NCBI GenBank assembly: GCA_964444135.1
Contig: CAYUFX010000011.1
Span: forward strand, 1-64,000
Source of the DNA: NIOZ-UU13 sp964444135
GTDB taxonomy: Bacteria; Planctomycetota; Phycisphaerae; Sedimentisphaerales; Anaerobacaceae
Direction: 5' to 3'
DNA length: 64,000 nt
Below the pieces are notes generated by a model, which was not told the origin of the DNA, searched no databases, and worked only from the letters and a program-made list of their open reading frames with translations. This document shows positions 35,541 through 44,937 of the stretch, piece by piece. Both the position numbers and the translations under genes were made by a program. Positions within the stretch are counted from its first letter, which is position 1. Each line of letters starts with the position of its first letter.

Positions 35541-36647
35541 TTATGTTTTCATTGAATCCAGCTCGATAAAAGCTATCGGCAGAAAGATGAAGACCGGCAG
35601 CCACGCATAAAATCCAATTTGATAAAAACTGCCGATACTCGCCTCCGGGGCGAGCATTTTGCAGATAAAGGTTGTGATAAAACACGCACCTACCATAGCA
35701 AAGCTAATCGCAACTGCTGACTTCATCGACTTCGGGTCACGACAAACCAGAATCGGCAGACACACCATAAGCATTGCCAGGTTGATAATCGGCTCGGTAA
35801 CACGAAAGTGCTTCTGGCTGTAAAGCTGGCGCGAATCCTTGATTTTTCCTTGAGACGCCTGCACTACAAGGGCAGCTAACTGTCGCCAGCTCAACAAATT
35901 TGTGTACTCGGATTTATGCCTGACAGGGATATCCTTTGGAGTAATGTCACTGGTGTAAGAAGATATCGGCTGGGGGCCTTTAATGGAACCTTTTTCTATG
36001 AATCGCCCGTTAGTGAAATCCCACTTGCTGGTTTCGCTGTTGTAAACTGCCCTTTCGGCATCTATCCGGCCGATTACCTCCCAGATACGCGAATTGGCTA
36101 TCTTACGACGTCTGATTATGGTCGGCTCCTGCAGCGTTGATGTTTCTACATCAAACCTTGCAGAGCAAATTAGTGAGCCATTGCCGTCAGGGACGAACCA
36201 AATACCATAGGATTCCTGACCGGGAATATCATTCTGGTGGCGCACGAGCTTGTCCGCAAGTGGCGGTATTATAAGTTCGTGGTTTACTACCAGCACACCG
36301 GTCAACAGCAGTGCAAGAAGCAGTATCGGCCCGATTACGCGCTTCAAACTAACGCCCGAAGCCATCACGGCCACTAATTCATTGTAGCGGACCATCTTGT
36401 TAAACGTAAAGGCCGCCGCTACTACGGTTATCATTCCGGCGAAATCACGAAAGTACAGTGTGCTGTTGAGAGCATAAAATATCAATATGTTTTTGATAAC
36501 AGTCAGAGTACCAAGCTCGATGTGCTCGGTAAATTCGTCGAGATTCACGAACAAATCAATGATTATTCGTAATCCTATCAGAACGCAAAAGGCGATTGCG
36601 TAGCCAATTAGGAAATTCTTGATAACATATCTGTCTAATATCTTCAT
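35541..36647 (-). CDS. lptG: LptF/LptG family permease (downstream copy, LptG position)
   Basis: 368 residues from ATG at 36647 (MKILDRYVIKNFLIGYAIAFCVLIG). A longer frame to 36875 overlaps the neighbour and is rejected. YjgP/YjgQ architecture: two TM helices, a third near 100-130, a periplasmic beta-jelly-roll domain (about 150-290, ESYGIWFVPDGNGSLICSARFD) and three C-terminal TM helices. With LptB and LptF it extracts lipopolysaccharide from the inner membrane. Together with the next gene it shows the organism has an LPS-type outer membrane. Convergent with the Pho operon. Confidence 0.82.
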   Translation of the reverse strand: MKILDRYVIKNFLIGYAIAFCVLIGLRIIIDLFVNLDEFTEHIELGTLTVIKNILIFYALNSTLYFRDFAGMITVVAAAFTFNKMVRYNELVAVMASGVSLKRVIGPILLLALLLTGVLVVNHELIIPPLADKLVRHQNDIPGQESYGIWFVPDGNGSLICSARFDVETSTLQEPTIIRRRKIANSRIWEVIGRIDAERAVYNSETSKWDFTNGRFIEKGSIKGPQPISSYTSDITPKDIPVRHKSEYTNLLSWRQLAALVVQASQGKIKDSRQLYSQKHFRVTEPIINLAMLMVCLPILVCRDPKSMKSAVAISFAMVGACFITTFICKMLAPEASIGSFYQIGFYAWLPVFIFLPIAFIELDSMKT

Positions 36648-36712
36648 GTCGCCTATTCTATCAAGACTTTTGCAAAATTTCAGGTCCATAAATAGTGAAC
36701 CATAAACAACCT

Positions 36713-38317
36713 TTAGTTTTTCAATAATTTTCGATATATAACAACAACCAGCAGAGACAAAAATAACAAACCTGCCCACATCAATGCTATTCCTGAAAAG
36801 TGCTGCGAATAAAGGTTTTTCGTGGTGTTCTTGCCGCTTATTATGCATGCTATCAGCACCACAGCAGGCACACAACTTACACCGAAAGCACTGAGCAGAT
36901 GTCCGCCCTTCTTTATTATACCCAGGCCAATGCCGATCAGTATCATTGAGATGCAGCCTATTCCGAACACCAGCCGGGAATGCATCTCAATCTTAATTCG
37001 CAACAATGTCTTCAGTATTGTTCTCTTAAGCTCATTTTGCAATTGTGTCAATTCCGGACTTAGTTGTGTTCCTAATGGCTCGTAAGCCAGTTTTTCAACC
37101 CTCAATGACAAAGAGCCGTTTTTTTCGGTTTTGAATTTATTTGCTGTTGCTTCTACGGCAATGGGTGGAATCAAACCGCGAATGATATGCCGCATTTTTA
37201 ATTGCTCTGAGCCTTCCGTCCTTGCATTATAGACGTCCATCGTCAAAGTCGGCGCCAGCTTATCGCCCTCGATGTGCAGCGAAGCCTTTGTGCATCTCAA
37301 AGTGCGCAAAGGCCGTTTGCTGTCAGTATCGTATTCTATAACCACGACGTCGTTGGATAACTCTACTTCTCCTTCCTCTTGCGTCTTGCATTGACCTGCA
37401 GTAAATTTAACCGAGTTTGGCTCGCTGAGCAGTTCATAAAAGCTATTCGTACCATTAGCTATTCTGGTCCTAATGTCCTGTGCTAACAGATCTGTGATAA
37501 GTTGTGCGTAAGTTTCGCTTGCCAGTTTTGCAATCGGATAAAACTGCATCAGGTCAGCTTTGATTTTTTTCATTTCATTTATTTTCTTGAATTTTATCTC
37601 GTCGCCCAACAGCGAGCCGAACTCCGTCGTCAACGACACCCATTCCGCCCCTCCCTCGTCCTCAGCACCCATCTGATTTGTCCTATATGCAATTATTTGC
37701 ACTTCGTTGAACCTGTCTTGCGGCTTGAAATTAACTTTCGCGCCTTCAGCGGTAATTATCTTTTTTATTTCGGACTTTTTCCGATCGATAACAACCACGC
37801 CTGAAAGCGCATCGTGCTCCGGGTCGGCCTCGTCGGCGTAAATCAAGAACCGGTCGTCAGGCGGCAGTTTATAATATCTTCTCCGCTGGATATTGCGGAA
37901 AAGTATTTGTTTTGCGTCGGCCTTAAGGGCCCTTTCCGCTGAATGTATAAAAACCGGCATTACGTAGAAGCTCAAAAGCAGATTTGCAATCGCCACCATA
38001 ATTGCCAGTGCCAGCCCCGGATAAATCAGCGTCAGCAGGCCTATTCCGCTTGCTCTGCAGGCGTCGAGCTCATTATCGCTTGTAAGCCTTCCGTAAACCA
38101 GAGTCCCTGCGAACAATGCCGCCATCGGCAGTACAAAAGTCAGCGTTATCGGCAGAAAGTAGCCCATAAGGTGCACTACCTGCCGAGGTCCTACGCCGTA
38201 TTCCTGGACCGGCTGAAGAATACTGCCCAAGCTCAAAATTAATGTCAGCGCCACCACCGTCGGCACAAAAACTCTTAAAAGCTCCCGAAATATATATCTG
38301 TGTAGTGTAAAGACCAT
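36713..38317 (-). CDS. lptF: LptF/LptG family permease (LptF position)
   Basis: 534 residues, longer than E. coli LptF (~366) because the periplasmic domain is enlarged. It starts MVFTLHRYIFRELLRVFVPTVVALT. TM helices lie at about 10-32, 50-75 and 95-115, with the last three after residue 440. The large middle part (about 150-430) contains VVIDRKKSEIKKIITAEGA and SDNELDACRASGIGLLTLIYPG before it, a typical LptF contact region. It lies 66 bp upstream of the lptG gene in the same direction. Confidence 0.82.
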   Translation of the reverse strand: MVFTLHRYIFRELLRVFVPTVVALTLILSLGSILQPVQEYGVGPRQVVHLMGYFLPITLTFVLPMAALFAGTLVYGRLTSDNELDACRASGIGLLTLIYPGLALAIMVAIANLLLSFYVMPVFIHSAERALKADAKQILFRNIQRRRYYKLPPDDRFLIYADEADPEHDALSGVVVIDRKKSEIKKIITAEGAKVNFKPQDRFNEVQIIAYRTNQMGAEDEGGAEWVSLTTEFGSLLGDEIKFKKINEMKKIKADLMQFYPIAKLASETYAQLITDLLAQDIRTRIANGTNSFYELLSEPNSVKFTAGQCKTQEEGEVELSNDVVVIEYDTDSKRPLRTLRCTKASLHIEGDKLAPTLTMDVYNARTEGSEQLKMRHIIRGLIPPIAVEATANKFKTEKNGSLSLRVEKLAYEPLGTQLSPELTQLQNELKRTILKTLLRIKIEMHSRLVFGIGCISMILIGIGLGIIKKGGHLLSAFGVSCVPAVVLIACIISGKNTTKNLYSQHFSGIALMWAGLLFLSLLVVVIYRKLLKN

Positions 38318-38383
38318 TTTTCTTGCTTATACTATACGACATTACTTTGCAACATAATTTTCTGTCCCGCTTATTAAGCACCA

Positions 38384-39286
38384 TTACCAAAAAGATTTAG
38401 TGCAGTTTTTGCAAATTGCTATTTGGTCTTGCTGAGCTGTTTTATGGAGCAGCCTTATTTTTCTATAGGATTTGTTATTCCAAATTTCAAAGACCGATGT
38501 TTTATTTACATCCCCTAAGATAACTTGACCTTCGTAGTCTAAGCAGCACAAAGCGGCATTACCATTGGACAGCACGGTGAACGTTCGCCATACTCTTGAA
38601 CATGGTTTTCTTATTGTTGACCTGACTGCATGATTAATGTCAGAGTCGGTCCAGTTGTGGACCTTGCCAAAGGAAAAATCGTCCACACAATTCTCCAAAG
38701 CTCGTATAGTTTCGTTTTTGTCCGACGTGCTGCAGCAGGCAACTTTTATTTTCAATGGGGACTTCTTGAGGTTTCTGATATTAACTAATTCTTTAATATT
38801 AGCTACGATAGTATCAAACTTAAGCCCAAACCGTATCTGCTCAAACTCTTCCTTTGTAGTCCCGTCAAAACTTATTTTAATCTCGTCAAGCCCTGCATCG
38901 ATAAGCTCATGAGCTTTGTCCGCCGTAAGGACAGACCCGTTTGAAAATATTATCACTCTTTTAAGGCCTTTTTCCTTGGCGTACCGTATCCTTTCCGATA
39001 GGCGTTTATCAAGTAATGGCTCGCCAAAATTGTGCAAATGAACATTGCCGCAGTTATATTTGGAGCATTCATCTATTATTTTGTTGTAAAGAGCATCATC
39101 CATGTAATGAGCCGGCCGTTGCATGTTTCGATGCGGACATATGACACATTTTGCGTTACAGGCATTAGTCGTTTCGATCCGTACTGTATTGGGAAATTGA
39201 CTCAATGCAAGATTAAATGCACTTCCGATGAAAGAGCAAGATATTCTTGACAGTTTTGTTCTGTTCTGTCCTGTTTTGTTAATCAC
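38384..39286 (-). CDS. Radical SAM protein with SPASM domain
   Basis: 300 residues from GTG at 39286, preceded by AAAGAGGAC. The radical SAM cluster is C43-NAK-C47-VI-C50 (CX3CX2C) in ETTNACNAKCVICPHRNM. Glycine and serine motifs follow (LHNFGEPLLDK, VIIFSNGS). A C-terminal SPASM-type auxiliary cluster region has CSRVWRTFTVLSNGNAALCCLDYEGQVILGDV, then ICKNCTKSFW. It may modify a peptide or another small molecule; no precursor peptide is seen nearby. The upstream 400 bp hold a folded element. Confidence 0.8.
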   Translation of the reverse strand: MINKTGQNRTKLSRISCSFIGSAFNLALSQFPNTVRIETTNACNAKCVICPHRNMQRPAHYMDDALYNKIIDECSKYNCGNVHLHNFGEPLLDKRLSERIRYAKEKGLKRVIIFSNGSVLTADKAHELIDAGLDEIKISFDGTTKEEFEQIRFGLKFDTIVANIKELVNIRNLKKSPLKIKVACCSTSDKNETIRALENCVDDFSFGKVHNWTDSDINHAVRSTIRKPCSRVWRTFTVLSNGNAALCCLDYEGQVILGDVNKTSVFEIWNNKSYRKIRLLHKTAQQDQIAICKNCTKSFW

Positions 39287-39687
39287 GATTTGTCCTCTTT
39301 CAGACTTATCAAGTACTGCTTTTCACCTCGCACCAATTGTCCCGCAGTGAAAGTCCTGTGCCTGCACGTGGTTTGGAGCACCACGACCGAATTTTAATTG
39401 GTGCGGGGCCGGGAATGTCCAAAATGCACGTCCATGTAGCATAAAAACCATATAATTGGTTTCCAACTGCCGGTATTCAATCCTCGATTATCAGAAAGTA
39501 AGAGATATTTTGCAACGAAAATCTCCACCTGTTGTTTATATGGATATTGTTGCCCTAAATTTGTGGGGGATAATATAATGCAGAGAGCTTCTGCCTGGAA
39601 GCCTTAGTATCTCCTTCGTCTGTCTTAATGACGCTGAAATCAGCACCGGTTTTCAATACTTGATTCTGCTGGCAAATCAGGAGTTTT
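39287..39687. other. Gene-free stretch with a long-range hairpin (39329-39405)
   Basis: 400 bp without a gene. CGCACCAATT (39329-39338) pairs with AATTGGTGCG (39396-39405). Inside, CGTGGT (39367-39372) pairs with ACCACG (39380-39385). On the minus strand this is in the leader of the radical SAM gene, about 40 nt before its start codon. I recognise no known riboswitch or sRNA. Confidence 0.45.
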
Positions 39688-40629
39688 TCAACCTGGTAAG
39701 ACCATTTCGGTTTCGGGCCTGAAGACGTCAAACTCAGGACCGAACTGCCCTAAGTATAGCAGAGAGTAGGCCCGTTTGAAAACCAGCACAGGTAACATCA
39801 GCACGGTCCCGATATATGGCAGCGCCAGGATGCAGGCGGCACAGCAGCAGGTTACAAAAACTGCTGTCAGAACAAGTGCGCCAATAGCTAATGCTATGAC
39901 AATTTGAAAAAGAATATACAGAGCGAAGCGGGCTTTATTTACAGAGAGGATTGTCAGGAATTCCCGCCAGCCGGTTACGCAGCTTGTTGTACGTAGGAAC
40001 ATAATTGGTACGACAAAGTCCATTGTAAATTTGCTAATCACAGCGAAAACAATTGCGATTGCAACAATCACAAGGACAATCATTACAATGCCTAACACAC
40101 CGGCTACATCTGGAAAGTTAGCGGCTATCATTATAGCGATAAGGCCGCCGGCCAGAAGCAAGGGCAGTCCTATCGCTGCGAAACCTATTAAGCCTAATAC
40201 GATTCTGAACAAAAACAAGCTGTTGGCGTGTTGTTGGAATTTTGTCCAGGGAACTTTGACCTCGGCCTTGTTCTCAGCAACACAGTGGAGGAACATAAAT
40301 CGTCCTCGGCTGCTCAGCCAGGTAAGAACAAGCCATATCACTATTATCAACATCACTCCAATTAAGGCTACAGGAATTATCCAGGCCAGGTTCTCTAAGA
40401 CAAACACTTTTGCCTCACCGAAGGCCTCGCGGGCTTCAGAAGGCCCACCTCCTCTGCCTCCTCCGTTTCCCCCGCCACCGCCTTTTCCCAGGTATGCCAG
40501 CCAGGCGCAGAAACCGATAACAAACCATCTGCCCAGGTCGAAAGGTTTAAATAGGATTGTCTTTACTTTTTCGAAAGCCGGGCTGATAGGGTCGATCACA
40601 CTTATTATTGGTGGCTGTTGCGAGGTCAT
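39688..40629 (-). CDS. Multi-pass membrane protein of DUF7544-like type
   Basis: 313 residues. It starts PPIISVIDPISPAFEKVKTILFKPFDLGRWFVIGFCAWLAYLG, the pattern of a bacterial family of unknown function with an amphipathic start and six or more TM helices. A glycine-rich loop (GKGGGGGNGGGRGGGP, about residues 49-64) connects helix 1 to the rest. Hydrophobic segments lie near 85-110, 130-150, 160-205 and 235-290. No catalytic motifs. AGGAGG is present before the ATG. Role unknown; it is followed by a gap and the repeat-poor radical SAM leader. Confidence 0.65.
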   Translation of the reverse strand: MTSQQPPIISVIDPISPAFEKVKTILFKPFDLGRWFVIGFCAWLAYLGKGGGGGNGGGRGGGPSEAREAFGEAKVFVLENLAWIIPVALIGVMLIIVIWLVLTWLSSRGRFMFLHCVAENKAEVKVPWTKFQQHANSLFLFRIVLGLIGFAAIGLPLLLAGGLIAIMIAANFPDVAGVLGIVMIVLVIVAIAIVFAVISKFTMDFVVPIMFLRTTSCVTGWREFLTILSVNKARFALYILFQIVIALAIGALVLTAVFVTCCCAACILALPYIGTVLMLPVLVFKRAYSLLYLGQFGPEFDVFRPETEMVLPG

Positions 40630-40730
40630 AAAACAAGTCCTCCTAAAGAAGGTCGGTAAACGGTTTAAGCTTATATACGCATTTTGTTTTTACTCTTTTA
40701 CTATCCACTATGAGTTGGAATAATCTGACG

Positions 40731-41012
40731 TTACGTTACCGGCTTTACCTGCTGTTGTTTAAGTAAACGGAGTTCTTTTTCAACCGGCCAATCGGCGAAG
40801 GCCAATACAAAGTACATAATTATATTCACTATCGGCACGAGCACTAACAGCCCGAGTGCCCAGCTATAACCGGCCTTGAAAAATATCTTACAGAATATAA
40901 GTAACTTTATGATGAGCACTGTCAAAGCCATAACAGATGCAAATACAAAGAATAACGTCAGAAATAATTGTCCTGCTTCCGGATATTCGTGGAAAGGACC
41001 GATAAATTCCAT
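40731..41012 (-). CDS. Small two-TM membrane protein
   Basis: 93 residues from ATG at 41012 (MEFIGPFHEYPEAGQ), with AAAGGGA as ribosome site; the alternative TTG start at 41027 would cover that site. TM1 near 18-42, TM2 near 53-78. The motif AGYSWALGLLVLVPIVNIIMYFVLAFADWPVEKELR recurs in many bacterial small membrane proteins of unknown function. It lies 101 bp upstream of the membrane protein gene on the same strand. Confidence 0.62.
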   Translation of the reverse strand: MEFIGPFHEYPEAGQLFLTLFFVFASVMALTVLIIKLLIFCKIFFKAGYSWALGLLVLVPIVNIIMYFVLAFADWPVEKELRLLKQQQVKPVT

Positions 41013-41273
41013 ATTATTCCCTTTCAAAGAATCTTAAGAAATTCAGAGCACTTCAAAAGACCTATAATATTTAAATATACGCTTACAACATGGTTTTTCT
41101 TCATTTCGATAGAGGTTCTTAAATATTAATAAATGTTGGTGCACAAAAACCGCATTAGTAGTATAGTAAACAGACATTTTTTTACAAGAACAATTTAGTT
41201 ATAGGACTCTGTGTTTGTAATGAGTTTGCTGAAGAAGCTTCGCGAAAGCTAAGCAAAAAACGGAGGTATCAGT

Positions 41274-43103
41274 TCATAAATTGTTTAGTGCGCCAATAGC
41301 TCGAGCTATCCGATCCCGTCGGGCCTCGATGGGGGCCGGGTCTTTAGTGAAAGTCGTCATATCTTTTGTAATACTTTCCGGCACCTCAAGCAGAGCAGTG
41401 TATTTTTTATGCTGTTGTGGGGTGAGGTTGTCCTTTTTAGCTTTGAGCAATCCGCTCAGAATAGCTAAGTACTCGTAGTCCTCGATGCCGTCACGCAGCA
41501 TTTCCCAGCGGATGCTTTCGACCGGCCCATCGAGGACCGGCTCGGCTGGGTGGGCATCCGCAGCGGATTCAGGCGGGTAAATGAATCGACCATCTCCGTT
41601 GCCCCATGGTCTTTTATCACCTTGGGGTGTGCTGTAGCCGGAGCGCCAGCCCATAGGGTCCTCGTAGGGGTTCTGGGGATTTTCTCGGTCCGGATAGGCG
41701 GCGGGACTGGTCCAGTAGTTTGTCTGCCAGACTAAGATGCCGTCAATTTTGCGTTTCCAGCTCTGCCAGAGCCAGACTCGCAGCTCGGTACCGGGGTGGT
41801 CGATGAACAAAGTGCAATAGGGCGCCTTGGGTCCGGTGCAAATATACCACCAGAATTTTTCACCGTATTGGCGCCGTTGTTCGGCTGGTTCGTGCTTATA
41901 GTTATAGGAGACAGGGCACCAGATATTCGGTCCGCCGATTAGGTTCGGCTCGACCTGCTCGGTCAGCATACGATTGATGTCGCCGGCTGCGTGCTTGAGC
42001 TTGGCGAATCCGTTCATAACGAACTCGTAGTCTTTTGGGGCAGGCTCATCGAACCAATAGATAAAGGCCTCGTCGAGCCAGCCTTTATCGCGCAGGTGTT
42101 CCTGGACTTCGCGGCAGTAGGTGTTAAAGGCGGCTTTGTAATGGGGCGTATCCTCGCTGAAGCCGAGCAGCTCTGGCTCACGTCGGGAATGGAAAGTCCC
42201 GTCGCCGAGGCCCGGGATGCCGAGCCGAAAGGAGTTAAAGTGGTAGTAATCGATTCCTCGTTCCATCGCTTTGTCCCAGGCGGTCCAGTCAAACACCGGC
42301 TTGAGCTCTTCGGGCTTAATTGACTCAGTAACTTTAGGCCAGGTAACTTTCAATTCGTCCAGCGGCGAAGGATTGTAGGGCGAGATATGATGGGCGCTGA
42401 AGCTGGCCCAGTACTTATCGAGGACCTGCCGTCTTCGCTGAGAGTCGGAGAGTTTCTGATAGCGGAACACATTGGACGTGGAAAAGCCAAAAGCTGTCGT
42501 ACAGGTCATCCGGTCGGGAAGAACGAAATCATAGACCTCGACGTGCAGTTTAACATCGGCATTGTAGTTTTGCCCAATAAGGTGAATGCTGCCGGTATAA
42601 ACTCCTGCCGGGACCTCGCGTGGGACTTTGACGCGAATCCAAAATGGCTGATTTTTACCCGCCTCCAGCTCAAAAGATTCGTTAATCGGAGGCAGTGGGT
42701 CCGGCCAAAGACCGGGCACTGAGCTCTTGTCGGTTGGCTGCGTGACATTGATGTATCGCACCTTGAGCACTTCCACGTTCTTCGCAGGAATAGCTGCTCC
42801 ACCGGGCCCGGTCAACGCTCCCGTGCGCACGGTAAAATCCTTCAAGGAGACTGTTGGCCGAACTACTAATTGCGCAGCCTCGGCTTCGTTCCGGGCGGCA
42901 TGTATCACAATTGTTCGGCCTTTTGTTTCAGGCAGCGGCTTGTCCGGACTTATTTTCCAGCCGGACGAGGCCCACCATAAACCGACCCGCTCTGTCGAAC
43001 CGGCAAGCAGCTCACCATAGGGTGCGTTAAAATAATCGCTTCTTTGAGCTAATAAACTCTGGCTGCTCAGCATTAGTGCCAGGCAAAGAACTGTTCTTAA
43101 CAT
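41274..43103 (-). CDS. Secreted DUF4091 glycoside-hydrolase-like protein
   Basis: 609 residues. Signal peptide MLRTVLCLALMLSSQSLLAQ. An N-terminal beta-sandwich (about 40-180: IVIHAARNEAEAAQLVVRPTVSLKDFTV) and a large TIM-barrel-like part belong to the DUF4091/GH123-related group. Near the expected active site are AFIYWFDEPAPKDYEFV (Asp-Glu pair) and GPNIWCPVSYNY, with KIDGILVWQTNYW and SIRWEMLRDGIEDYEYLAIL at the C-terminus, all standard for the family. Related enzymes act on N-acetylgalactosaminides; substrate here unknown. The protein is exported; divergently it faces a 236-bp gap. Confidence 0.8.
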   Translation of the reverse strand: MLRTVLCLALMLSSQSLLAQRSDYFNAPYGELLAGSTERVGLWWASSGWKISPDKPLPETKGRTIVIHAARNEAEAAQLVVRPTVSLKDFTVRTGALTGPGGAAIPAKNVEVLKVRYINVTQPTDKSSVPGLWPDPLPPINESFELEAGKNQPFWIRVKVPREVPAGVYTGSIHLIGQNYNADVKLHVEVYDFVLPDRMTCTTAFGFSTSNVFRYQKLSDSQRRRQVLDKYWASFSAHHISPYNPSPLDELKVTWPKVTESIKPEELKPVFDWTAWDKAMERGIDYYHFNSFRLGIPGLGDGTFHSRREPELLGFSEDTPHYKAAFNTYCREVQEHLRDKGWLDEAFIYWFDEPAPKDYEFVMNGFAKLKHAAGDINRMLTEQVEPNLIGGPNIWCPVSYNYKHEPAEQRRQYGEKFWWYICTGPKAPYCTLFIDHPGTELRVWLWQSWKRKIDGILVWQTNYWTSPAAYPDRENPQNPYEDPMGWRSGYSTPQGDKRPWGNGDGRFIYPPESAADAHPAEPVLDGPVESIRWEMLRDGIEDYEYLAILSGLLKAKKDNLTPQQHKKYTALLEVPESITKDMTTFTKDPAPIEARRDRIARAIGALNNL

Positions 43104-43373
43104 AGGACATCACCTCCAAATAGGATTTTCAACGTTAACCTGGCCGGCCCATCACTGAATTTTCAACTATAAACCTCAGTCCGTCAAGAGCTTCTTTAGT
43201 CAGACAGGCATAATTCTGCGATAATGGAATGAATATTGACCTTTAATTACAAAAGTTTTACAATAGAAAAGTTAATATGAACCGAACCTTTGTAATACTC
43301 GTACGAATATTCTTGCGTCTTCATTGATGGCTGTCATTCATGCGAAAGCAGGAATTCAGTATCATGAGTTCTC

Positions 43374-43426
43374 TGGATTCCGCATCAAAGCTTGCCCTGA
43401 GCAAAGCTGAATGGGAGCGGAATGGC
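43374..43426. repeat. Left arm of a ~53-bp inverted repeat (TCATTCC family)
   Basis: Near-perfect reverse complement of 43990-44041 (about three differences), including TGGATTCCGCATCAAAGC at its start. It lies within a frame that extends the 43472 gene upstream, so that extension is probably not coding. Confidence 0.7.
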
Positions 43427-43471
43427 AATCGCACAAATTATAAGCGACAGAACACCAGACATGTTTTGAAA

Positions 43472-43825
43472 ATGAAAAAGAATCTCGAACAAATTGCCGG
43501 AGAAGATGGCCGATTCAGCCCGCCGGGCATTAGGTTCGTTTATGAAGGACTCGGCTATGCGGCAAAAAAAATTCCTGTCGAACCCAAACACGTTACCGGC
43601 CAGGTCCTCTGCGAGGGACTAAGGAAATTAGCTCTCGAAAAGTGGGGCAGAATGGCAATGGCGGTTTTGAATGCCTGGGGCATTAAAACAACACGTGATT
43701 TCGGCGAAATCGTTTATCTTATGATAAAGCACAAATGGATGAGCGCCCAACCAGCAGATTCAATCGATGATTTCAAAGATGTCTATGATTTCAAGACCGT
43801 TTTTAAAGACCAGTTCGAATTCTAA
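43472..43825 (+). CDS. Minf_1886 family protein (Planctomycetes/Verrucomicrobia)
   Basis: 117 residues from ATG at 43472 (MKKNLEQIAGEDGRFSPPG); a longer frame from 43340 runs through a dispersed repeat and is rejected. The core motifs are those of the Minf_1886/TIGR04138 family: GIRFVYEGLGYAAKK, KHVTGQVLCEGLRKLALEKWG, LNAWGIKTTRDFGEIVYLM and a DDFKDVYDFKTVF tail. The family is reported only from Planctomycetes and Verrucomicrobia and its function is unknown. It supports the taxonomic call. No signal peptide or membrane helix. Confidence 0.85.
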   Translation: MKKNLEQIAGEDGRFSPPGIRFVYEGLGYAAKKIPVEPKHVTGQVLCEGLRKLALEKWGRMAMAVLNAWGIKTTRDFGEIVYLMIKHKWMSAQPADSIDDFKDVYDFKTVFKDQFEF

Positions 43826-43989
43826 ACTCAGACACAAAATCGCTTCAACATAAGACATTTATTATAATCGGCTGATTCGGAACTAAAAGTGCAGTTGATT
43901 TATGATTGGCCGGGCAATTATGTAGAACAGATACTACTGATGTGCTTTATTAGGCTCTATTATCTATCATGCTTGATTTGAGGCGTTGT

Positions 43990-44041
43990 CATTCCGCACC
44001 CATTCGGCTTTGCTCAAGGCAAGCTTTGATGCGGAATCCAT
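43990..44041. repeat. Right arm of the ~53-bp inverted repeat
   Basis: Mate of 43374-43426. The two enclose the Minf_1886 gene, 668 bp from end to end. Confidence 0.7.
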
Positions 44042-44050
44042 TGTTTTAGT

Positions 44051-44080
44051 TCTGGATTCCTGCTTCCGCAGGAATGACAA
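44051..44080. repeat. TGGATTCC...GGAATGACA palindrome
   Basis: TCTGGATTCCTGCTTCCGCA followed by GGAATGACAA; same family as those at 24780 and 11808. It sits directly after the right arm of the larger inverted repeat. Confidence 0.7.
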
Positions 44081-44106
44081 TCCATCAATTGCTCTGTGAC
44101 AGAGTA

Positions 44107-44619
44107 TTATTCTAATTCGAGTATGAAAGCCTGGTTGCACCTGCTTGATAGATGCTCCGGCTCGTATTCGACAAATCCGTAGCTTTTATACAAATTAATC
44201 GCTTCTTTCAGGACCGAAGCGGTTTCCAGAGTCATTTTCTTAAATCCGATTTGCCTTGCTTTTGACAAAGCATCTTCCAGCAATAACTTGCCTAATCCTT
44301 TACCCCGGTACGAGCCGTGTAAATACATTTTACGAAGCTCACATGTTTGCCCATCGACCGGATAAAGCCCATAAGCTCCAATTACTGAGCCATCCTTTTC
44401 TTCAAGCACATAAAACGTCCCGCCTCGTTCAAAATAGCTATGTTCAATATCTTTGATGTCGGTGTCTGTGGCCGCCGGGTCCGGCTTGAGGTTATATTCT
44501 TTCAGAATGCTATAGACTAAGTCCGTTACTTTTTCGCAATCTTTATTATTCGCAGCCCTCAATCTCGGCCACCGATTTTCCCGCATCCGTTCTCTCTTTG
44601 ACGTGCCGCCTACCCCCAT
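44107..44619 (-). CDS. GNAT family N-acetyltransferase
   Basis: 170 residues from ATG at 44619; an internal ATG at 44586 (MRENRWPRLRAANNKD) would also give a complete GNAT domain. Acetyl-CoA-binding motif A is ELRKMYLHGSYRGKGLGKLLLEDALSKA, with the R/Q-x-x-G-x-G/A pattern (YRGKGLGK). Then KKMTLETASVLKEAINLYKSYGFVEYEPEH (motif B, ending GF). It transfers an acetyl group from acetyl-CoA to a small molecule or peptide; substrate unknown. Cytoplasmic. Confidence 0.85.
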   Translation of the reverse strand: MGVGGTSKRERMRENRWPRLRAANNKDCEKVTDLVYSILKEYNLKPDPAATDTDIKDIEHSYFERGGTFYVLEEKDGSVIGAYGLYPVDGQTCELRKMYLHGSYRGKGLGKLLLEDALSKARQIGFKKMTLETASVLKEAINLYKSYGFVEYEPEHLSSRCNQAFILELE

Positions 44620-44671
44620 AAATCACCAGCTAATACCGATTCTATTTAATAATTGCATATTACCTGAATTT

Positions 44672-44699
44672 GTTATTCCTGCGAAAGCAGGAAACCAGG
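44672..44699. repeat. TTATTCCTGCGAAAGCAGGAAACCA palindrome
   Basis: A diverged member of the TCATTCC family in a 185-bp gene-free gap between the GNAT gene and the terminator. Confidence 0.6.
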
Positions 44700-44804
44700 C
44701 TCTTCCAGTTAGTATAATGTGCAACTCTTTAGGCAATTTTTTAACTTTTATTGATATAATTGTATCCACTCCGGAGTGAAAATCACAACGGGAAATTAAA
44801 AGAC

Positions 44805-44830
44805 AAAAAAATCCCCCGAAAATCGGGGGA
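44805..44830 (-). terminator. Terminator of the matrixin-like gene
   Basis: On the minus strand an 8-bp perfect stem TCCCCCGA/TCGGGGGA with a 3-nt loop is followed by seven T. It lies 107 nt beyond the stop of the metalloprotease gene. Confidence 0.85.
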
Positions 44831-44937
44831 TCTTGCTATCGCTTATCTTCGTATCGAATTTCTTATCGCCCCGTTGCGAACAACTGCTGAAATTCCGTCC
44901 GAGAAGGAAGGCTTTTTCAGAAATGGCGCAACTGTTG

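Noticed and set aside
36648..36875. Upstream extension of the lptG gene
   Set aside because: Overlaps the lptF stop region and adds residues unlike the family; ATG 36647 gives the normal N-terminus.
43340..43471. N-terminal extension of the Minf_1886 gene
   Set aside because: Passes through a dispersed inverted repeat; the family starts at the downstream ATG 43472.
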